A DNA stretch of 10,826 nt from Gracilaria caudata (lineage: Eukaryota; Rhodophyta; Florideophyceae; Gracilariales; Gracilariaceae), in the NCBI GenBank assembly GCA_030374735.1, contig JASCIV010000882.1, positions 1 through 10,826 of the forward strand. Direction: 5' to 3'. A program made the translations under genes and the position numbers. The notes under the pieces were generated by a model. That model was not told where the DNA came from and searched no databases. It was given only the letters and a program-made list of their open reading frames with translations. Below are positions 6,063-10,826 of this stretch, piece by piece (within the stretch, counting starts at the first letter, position 1; the number at the start of each line of letters is the position of its first letter).

Positions 6063-7055
6063 TCAAAGCGCATAGCTGTGTCCAACGCGCTCCGTATACA
6101 CCACGCGGAGCTCCGCGAGCTGCTGCTGCTTTCTGCGCGCCACCTCCGTTCTCACCTGCTGCGCGTCGCCCTCCGTGGCCAACAGCGTTGGCAACACGCC
6201 CGAGTAGCGCCCGTCCGCGTTATTAAACAGCACGCAACAGCGCGCGCCCACCGTGTCACACGCCCGCACCACCGCCGCGCTGCCGTTCACCAACACATAC
6301 TCCCCGCCCACCGCGCGCAAACTGGCGCGTTTCACAGGCGCCATCACCGCGTGCACACGCCCCGCAAACGCGCGCAGCTGCGACTCGCAAAACGTGCCGT
6401 GCGGCTCGTGGTACACGCCAAACTTGTCGCCAAACAAAAACACGTACGCGTTCTCCGGCGTGGACCACGGCGGCCCCACGGACGCGCCGCGCAACGCGTG
6501 TATAGTGAGCGACGATGCGTCGCGTAGCGGCGATACGTGCTGTCCAATTGGCAGCGTGAATATGCGCGAAAAACGGAGCTGACGTAACAGCTTGGCCGCG
6601 GAGGGCGGCGCGATGATGGGCTTGTCGCGAGGCAGCGCGCGTAGCGTGGGCACGTGCGCGTGGTCCGGTAGCGACTGCGTGAGCACCACCGCGCTCACGT
6701 CGCGCAGCTGCGCTGCGCGCGCGGCGGACACGGCGGCGGCGGCGGCGGTGCGCTGCGCGCGGAAGAACAGCGGGTGAAGGAAGACAAGCTCGTCGCGCAG
6801 CCACGGATCGATTAACAGCGTGGTGTTGGCGTGCGACAGTAGCAATGAATTGGCGCCTAGCGCGGTTATGCGCGGCGGCGCGGATGTGGCGGTGGCGGCG
6901 ACGGATGTGTCGGCGGCGGATGATGATGTGACGCGCGTGGTGCGCGCGATGTTGTGGCGTGGCGTGGCGCGAGGCGCGCGCGCGTGGCGATGCGGGCGGG
7001 TGCGATGGAGGGAAAGCGGCGTGCACGCGATGAAGGTGGTGGCGCGTTGCGTCAT
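6063..7055 (-). CDS. MBL-fold metallo-hydrolase-like protein, plant/algal type, possible plastid targeting
   Basis: The protein is 330 residues from the ATG at 7055. The domain starts near residue 62 with ITALGANSLLL and LLIDPWL (80-86), the first strands of the metallo-beta-lactamase fold. In place of the HxHxDH metal motif it has TQSLPDHAH (126-134), so the first two His are Gln and Leu and only Asp131-His132 remain. This matches the Q-x-L-x-DH pattern I recall from MBL-fold proteins annotated in plants and algae. So do GPPWSTPENAY (194-204) and YHEPHG (215-220). The substrate is unknown. Residues 1-60 are rich in Ser, Thr, Ala and Arg with almost no acidic residues, like a transit peptide. 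The frame stays open far upstream through a poly-Ser CAG repeat, which I treat as leader. It is divergent from the helicase. Confidence 0.78.
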   Translation of the reverse strand: MTQRATTFIACTPLSLHRTRPHRHARAPRATPRHNIARTTRVTSSSAADTSVAATATSAPPRITALGANSLLLSHANTTLLIDPWLRDELVFLHPLFFRAQRTAAAAAVSAARAAQLRDVSAVVLTQSLPDHAHVPTLRALPRDKPIIAPPSAAKLLRQLRFSRIFTLPIGQHVSPLRDASSLTIHALRGASVGPPWSTPENAYVFLFGDKFGVYHEPHGTFCESQLRAFAGRVHAVMAPVKRASLRAVGGEYVLVNGSAAVVRACDTVGARCCVLFNNADGRYSGVLPTLLATEGDAQQVRTEVARRKQQQLAELRVVYTERVGHSYAL

Positions 7056-7061
7056 GTTGTG

Positions 7062-7062
<1 letters not shown>

Positions 7063-7097
<35 letters not shown>

Positions 7098-7116
7098 GCC
7101 GCTGCTGCTGCTGCTG
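7063..7116 (-). repeat. CAG/CTG trinucleotide repeat next to the MBL-fold start codon
   Basis: There are eighteen triplets on the plus strand: eleven CTG, two CCG, five CTG. On the minus (sense) strand this is a CAG repeat with two CGG interruptions, ending seven bases before the ATG. It is therefore probably in the 5' UTR. If translation began upstream in the same frame it would encode polyserine. Confidence 0.92.
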
Positions 7117-7300
7117 ACCACGCGCACGACGGCGGCGCAAACAACAAACGATGCGCGCGTTGGAAGGTGTTCACCTGTCAAACAGCGCGCGCACGCGCCA
7201 CCGTTGAAGCGCGGCGCTTGCGGTTGAGAGAGCGAACAAGAAAAAGGCGCGCGCTCTCCCGCAGCGACAGCTGGCAGCTCCCAAACTGCTTGGTAGCAGC

Positions 7301-7321
7301 AAAAAAAAAAAAAAAAAAAAA
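7301..7321 (+). repeat. poly(A) tract, 21 nt
   Basis: This is a pure A run in the centre of a divergent promoter and otherwise very GC-rich DNA, comparable to the T tract in the SPP/calmodulin promoter. The exact length may be affected by sequencing error. Confidence 0.88.
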
Positions 7322-7642
7322 GGGAAAAGCGCGCGCACAGCGGCTGTAAGCCTGCGCTCACAGCAGCGCACAGCGCCTGCTGTGCTGCCACGCGCAGCCC
7401 ATCGCTACACAGCACCGCGCGCGTCGCGCCGCGCGCCGTGCGCCGATCTGGCGCGCGCGCGCGTGCGTGTGCGGCGACGACAGTGGCGTGCGCCGCTGCA
7501 AGCGCGTTTTCCATCCACGCCAAAACGCGCGCGCGCGCTTTCAACAGCGCGCGCATCGGCGCGTAGCGGCGCCGCTTGCATGCGCCGTGTTTTGTTTGGG
7601 TGTTGCGCTTCGCGCGCCGGTGCGCGCGCGCGCGCCGCGTAC

Positions 7643-7650
7643 TATTAAAG
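7643..7650 (+). promoter_or_regulatory. TATA-like element upstream of the helicase
   Basis: TATTAAAG is an isolated AT-rich octamer in CG-rich flanks. A start site 25-35 bp downstream would fall at about 7672-7685. That would leave almost no leader for the ATG at 7682 but a normal leader for the ATG at 7757. This is a sequence match only. Confidence 0.35.
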
Positions 7651-7681
7651 CGCGTGCAGCAGCTGTGCGCGGCGGCTTGAA

Positions 7682-7896
7682 ATGAGACGCGCGCTTGCAC
7701 CAAGCACCACCACCGCCGCCACCACCACCACCACCAGCAACAAGAAGCCGAGAACCATGGCGCCTGCACGCCACATGCTGCGCGTCTCCGACAGCGCCAT
7801 GCCGCACACGCCCGCGCCCGCGCCCGCGCCCACCGCCGCGCCCACCGCCGCGCCCACCGCCGCGCGCGCGCAGCTCAGCGCGCCGCCGCAAGCCTG

Positions 7897-7927
<31 letters not shown>

Positions 7928-9514
7928 GCCACCGCCACCGCAGCTGCGCCGCTCACGCTGCGCGCGTACCAGCAGCGCATCCTCACCACCGCGCTGCGCG
8001 CCAACACGCTCATCATTCTGCCCACGGGCAGCGGCAAGACGCTCATCGCCGCCGAAGCCATTCGCGCCATCTCCCCGCCCGCGCTGTTTCTCGTGCCCAC
8101 CGTGCTGCTCGTCAAGCAACAGGCGCACGCGCTTTGCACGCAGCTGTCGCCGCTGCGCGTGGCCACGCTACACGGCGGCAGTCGGCCCAGCGCCGCGTGG
8201 CACGTGTTGGTGGCCACGCCCGCCGCGCTGCTCGCGGCGATGCGCGCACGCTCCATAGACGGCTGGCATGTGTTCCGCGTGGTGGTGTTTGATGAGGTGC
8301 ACCATTTGTTGAAGAAGCACCCGTATCGCACGCTGGCCGCGGAGATGAGACACAGCGGCGCCGCGCCACGCATCGTGGCGCTCACGGCGTCGTTCACGTA
8401 TGCGGTGCGAATGGATGAGGCGTCACAGCGCTTGAACACGCTGTGTGAGGAATTGGGACTCACAGAAGTGGAAAGCGCGCCGCTGACGGAGTTGAGACGT
8501 GACGGCTGCCATGCGAACGCCGCAATGCCGCTGCAAACGGCGGAGCCGTTGCAGCAACTGTGCGTGCCGCACGGCGTGTTGAGAAAGGAGCTGCGACAGC
8601 CGCATCTGATGTTGCACACGTTTTTGAGTCGCTGCCAAAGTGGCGCCGCCACGCGCGTGGCGCAGCGCGTGTGGCAGGTGGTGGAGGCCATGGAACACGC
8701 GCTGTTTGTGGAACACGGCTTTGAGAGTCAGACGCGCGGCGTGAGGAATATGCGCAAGTGGAGCGCGAACGCGTTCCGACGCGCGGCGGATCACAGCGTG
8801 GCGGACACGTTGCGCGCGCGCTATGAGCAGCTTTGTCACTGGTACGAGGCGATGAGGGCGCTGATTGTGAGCTGGGAAGAGGACGAATTCGCGTGCGTGT
8901 GGTACCTCAAGATGATGCAATGCGAGCAGCCGCTCGCTTACCAGCGCATCTGGAAGCAGTGCGCAGAGGTGTGCGCGCGCGTGGCGCGCTTTTGGGAGGA
9001 GGCGCCGCGCTCGTTTGTGCGGCTGGAGGTGTTGAAGCAGGTGCTGTTGCAGCAGCACGCGCAGCTGGCGCGCAGCGGACGCGCGTTCCGCGGCATTGTG
9101 TTTGTGCAACAGCGCGTGAGCACGCACATCCTGCAACACTTTGTGCACGCGGACGCGCAGCTGTCGGCGCTGTTCCGCGCGGGGTGCATGTACGCGCACT
9201 CGTCGGCGGCGACGCCCACGTTGAGCGTGTGCAAGACGCAGATGACGGCCACGTTGCAACGCTTCTCGAACGGGGGTATTAATGTGCTGGTGGCGACGAG
9301 CGTGGCGGAGGAGGGCATGGATATTCCGGCGGCGAACTGCGTGATCCGGTTCGATGAGGTGCAGTCGACGGTGTCGTTTGTGCAGGGTCGCGGGAGAGCG
9401 CGACAGCAGAATAGTAGCGTGGTGGTGCTCAAACAGAGCGACGATCGCTCGAGCGCGCGCTTTTTGGAGGTGGAACGACAGCACATGCGACTGCTGCGAG
9501 AGCGATTGGGATGA
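7682..9514 (+). CDS. stand-alone Dicer/RIG-I-type DExD/H helicase
   Basis: The single-exon frame encodes up to 610 residues. Superfamily 2 motifs appear in order: Q-like LRAYQQ (93-98), motif I PTGSGKT (114-120), Ia VPTVLL (138-143), Ib-type ATP (178-180), II DEVH (204-207), III LTAS (234-237), IV GIVFVQQR (471-478), V VATSVAEEGMDIP (537-549) and VI QGRGRARQ (568-575). The V and VI forms are those of the Dicer/RLR clade, not FANCM/Hef. The helix-rich part at about 325-460 sits where Dicer/RLRs carry their Hel2i insertion. Only 35 residues follow motif VI, so there is no RNase III, PAZ, CARD or C-terminal RNA-binding domain. Residues 42-90 are Pro/Ala/Thr repeats. The outermost ATG is listed, but Met26 at 7757 (AACCATGG) has the better context and fits the TATA-like element. 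The likely role is dsRNA binding or translocation in RNA silencing, by inference. Confidence 0.88.
7811..7941 (+). repeat. in-frame CCCGCG, CCACCGCCG and CCACCG repeats
   Basis: Short tandem repeats near the 5' end of the helicase frame encode PAPAPAP, TAAPTAAPTAA and then an alternating Ala-Thr stretch (residues about 72-88). The last block is about five to six copies of ACCGCC (about 7908-7940). They form a low-complexity linker before the helicase core and probably vary in length between alleles. Confidence 0.85.
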
Positions 9515-9536
9515 AAACGTGTTTTTGTGTTTTTCT
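9515..9536. other. 22-bp convergent junction, helicase / ELO gene
   Basis: Only 22 bp separate the TGA at 9512-9514 from the minus-strand TAA at 9539-9537. The stretch is T-rich on the plus strand. The minus strand reads ATAAAGAAAAAC across the stop. The helicase cannot continue into downstream exons without running antisense through the ELO gene. Confidence 0.85.
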
Positions 9537-10358
9537 TTATGAGGCCTTTGTTGCTAACTTGGCGCGTTTTTTTGCGGGCTGGTGGTGGTAGGTGCGCGCG
9601 TAGAAATTGGCAAACAAAAAGAGCAGGTACACGGCGTGGGCAATGATGGCGCCCAAAGCAAACTTCTGCGACGGCAACGCGCACGCGCCGTTTTGGAGCG
9701 CAAACATGGGCGACGCGAGCACGATGCCGGTGACGAATTGCACCATCTGCATGACGGTGATGACGTTCTTGAGCGGGAAACGAACGGAGAGCGTGGACAG
9801 TGCGTAGTAGGCGTACATGATGGAGTGCACGGATGCGTTGAGCGCCACAAACAAAAAGGTGACGGAGGTGTGCGACAGTTGCAGCAGCCACGCGCAGTAG
9901 ATGGTGAGCGCGTGATGGTACACCTGCAGAAACGACGGTGTGCGACGCTTCACGATGAGCACGTACGTGTCGAACAACTCCACGTACTTGGACAGGTAGA
10001 ACAGAAAGCCATGTTGCGCCAAGCCGGAGTGCCACAGCGCGCTTGAGCAGTACAACGAATGCGCACCGTGTGTGCGCAGATGCGACAGCGTGAGCGCGAT
10101 GACGGAACGCGCGGTGACGATGGAGTATGTCATGAGTAACAGATTGTGACACAACGCGACGGCGCGGAATGAAGCGGAACGACCGGTGGTGCGCAGACGC
10201 GCGCATAGCGCGCTGAGCGCGGGAATGGAGAGTAGGTACAGCAGAATGACGCACGGCGGCAGCAGCGGGTGCATGAGCGCGTGGCGCGGCCACACATCGG
10301 CCGTGAGCAACTCGCGTAACGTGCGCGCCTGCGCGCCGCTGTGCAGAAGCGAGCGCAT
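9537..10358 (-). CDS. ELO-family very-long-chain fatty acid elongase (3-ketoacyl-CoA synthase)
   Basis: The protein is 273 residues, the usual size for the family, with about seven hydrophobic segments. Family motifs are clear: KYVELFDT (124-131), the histidine box QVYHH (145-149), NASVHSIMYAYY (174-185) and MQMVQF (203-208). ELO enzymes carry out the first, condensing step of fatty acid elongation in the ER membrane, using malonyl-CoA. The first His of the HxxHH box is Gln, a variant reported for polyunsaturated-fatty-acid elongases, so a PUFA substrate is plausible. The C-terminus is Lys-rich (AKKRAKLATK), as expected of ER membrane proteins, but lacks a strict KKxx end. ATG at 10358 has A at -3 and gives the expected length, although the frame is open to the adapter. 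It converges on the helicase gene. Confidence 0.93.
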   Translation of the reverse strand: MRSLLHSGAQARTLRELLTADVWPRHALMHPLLPPCVILLYLLSIPALSALCARLRTTGRSASFRAVALCHNLLLMTYSIVTARSVIALTLSHLRTHGAHSLYCSSALWHSGLAQHGFLFYLSKYVELFDTYVLIVKRRTPSFLQVYHHALTIYCAWLLQLSHTSVTFLFVALNASVHSIMYAYYALSTLSVRFPLKNVITVMQMVQFVTGIVLASPMFALQNGACALPSQKFALGAIIAHAVYLLFLFANFYARTYHHQPAKKRAKLATKAS

Positions 10359-10809
10359 TTTTTGGGAGTTGGCGGCGAAGCGCGAGGCGCGATGGCGCGA
10401 TGGGGCGATGGGGGCGATGGCGCGATGGCGCGATGGCGCGATGGCGCCCGACGCGTGCGCTTTGTTTGGATCGCGCGCGTTGGCCGATCGGCGTGCGCGT
10501 CTGACGGGAGCAGAGCGGAGCACGTCACCAGTGGTGCACCACCACCACCACGCCACACACATGTTGTTCTCGAGCGCGCAAATTATGGCACGCCGCAATT
10601 GGTGCACACCCAAACCAATTACACGTGTCCCACATTCAACAAAAACCAAACGCCGCCAGCGCGCGCGTGGCCGAAGCGCGCGTCTCTCAGCGCGCGCAAC
10701 AAAGCGACAAGCGGCGTGCCGCAACAACCCGGCGCCAAAAAAAGAGCGCCATGACTTGTCCGCAGCGCGCACATCGCAACGCGCGCGCGCGCCACACACG
10801 CGTCACACA
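10359..10809 (-). promoter_or_regulatory. 5' flank of the ELO gene
   Basis: There is no supportable gene in this stretch. It holds a GATGGCGC minisatellite (10391-10447), a CACC repeat (about 10534-10551), the element GCAATTGG (10595-10602), a second CCAAT-type element (AACCAATTAC, about 10612-10621) and alternating CG runs near 10780-10792. The CCAAT-type pair lies 235-265 bp upstream of the ELO start codon. Confidence 0.5.
10391..10447 (+). repeat. GATGGCGC minisatellite, seven units
   Basis: There are seven tandem units of 8-9 bp: five exact GATGGCGC and two variants (GATGGGGC, GATGGGGGC). They start 33 bp upstream of the ELO start codon, so they lie in its leader or core promoter. On the sense strand the unit reads GCGCCATC. 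Confidence 0.93.
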
Positions 10810-10826
10810 CTGTCTCTTATACACAT
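10810..10826 (+). other. Tn5/Nextera mosaic-end adapter sequence (artefact)
   Basis: CTGTCTCTTATACACAT is the first 17 of the 19 bases of the Tn5 mosaic-end complement used in Nextera libraries, and it sits exactly at the window end. It is library adapter, not genome. Confidence 0.95.

Larger units (their letters stand above)
7056..7681. promoter_or_regulatory. divergent promoter, MBL-fold gene / helicase
   Basis: There are about 626 bp between start codons. It contains a CTG/CAG repeat (7063-7116), a 21-A tract (7301-7321), many alternating CG and GT/GC stretches (for example about 7450-7475 and 7619-7636) with Z-DNA-forming potential, and a TATTAAAG at 7643-7650. ORFs here are Arg/Ala-rich and look like by-products of composition. 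I see no gene. Confidence 0.55.

Noticed and set aside
7301..7321. Poly(A) tract as the tail of a retroposed gene
   Set aside because: No processed coding sequence precedes it on the plus strand, and no target-site duplication is evident.
7056..7769. Extension of the MBL-fold protein through polyserine to an ATG at 7769
   Set aside because: It would cross the CAG repeat, the 21-A tract (as poly-Phe on the minus strand) and the helicase start. It is better explained as promoter and leader.
7645..8691. 348-residue minus-strand ORF antisense to the helicase 5' half
   Set aside because: Its alternating Val-Ala runs are the antisense of the CCACCG repeat. No homology is recognisable.
8423..9484. 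353-residue minus-strand ORF antisense to the helicase
   Set aside because: It is an Arg/His/Leu-rich shadow of the helicase codons with no recognisable domain.
7682..9514. Helicase as FANCM/Hef
   Set aside because: Motif VI reads QGRGRARQ with SVAEEGMDIP, as in Dicer/RLR proteins. FANCM/Hef have an RxGRTGR form.
8938..10293. 451-residue minus-strand ORF spanning helicase antisense and ELO
   Set aside because: It is Arg/His/Ala-rich with no family motif, and overlaps two well-supported genes in other frames. Stops are rare in this GC-rich sequence.
10391..10447. CRISPR-like array
   Set aside because: The units are directly adjacent 8-9 bp repeats with no spacers.

Overview
The window is nuclear DNA from a unicellular eukaryote with a compact, GC-rich genome. 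It has eight well-supported genes, short GT-AG introns in three of them, and gene families found only in eukaryotes (TFIID TAF9, SMC5/6 NSE2, signal peptide peptidase, calmodulin, ELO elongase, a Dicer/RIG-I-type helicase). The MBL-fold protein has a plant/algal-type motif and a transit-peptide-like N-terminus. This hints at a photosynthetic or plastid-bearing lineage but does not prove it, and I cannot name the species. The last 17 bases are a Tn5/Nextera transposase end, so the contig was built from a Nextera-type library and stops in untrimmed adapter.

Layout, left to right: a possible 3' end of an unrecognised plus-strand gene (3-338, weak); a small two-exon OCIA-like membrane protein (518-1147, +); NSE2/MMS21 SUMO ligase (1227-1991, -, two exons); TAF9 (2439-3338, +); signal peptide peptidase (3522-4682, -); calmodulin (5354-6045, +, three exons); an MBL-fold protein (6063-7055, -); a stand-alone Dicer/RLR-type helicase (7682-9514, +); an ELO-type fatty acid elongase (9537-10358, -); then 5' flank and adapter.

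The eight genes alternate strand perfectly. Each neighbouring pair therefore shares either a divergent promoter (447, 671 and about 626 bp between starts) or a convergent 3' junction (79, 183, 17 and 22 bp between stops). The divergent promoters hold homopolymer A/T tracts, simple repeats, a near-perfect 25-bp palindrome and recurring CAATTG and GGCGCGCGCGCC elements. The genes do not form one pathway. They serve transcription initiation, genome maintenance, ER proteolysis and lipid elongation, calcium signalling and probably RNA biology. The most notable gene is the Dicer-type helicase with no nuclease, PAZ, CARD or C-terminal RNA-binding domain. It sits in a gene arrangement that should readily make antisense overlaps.
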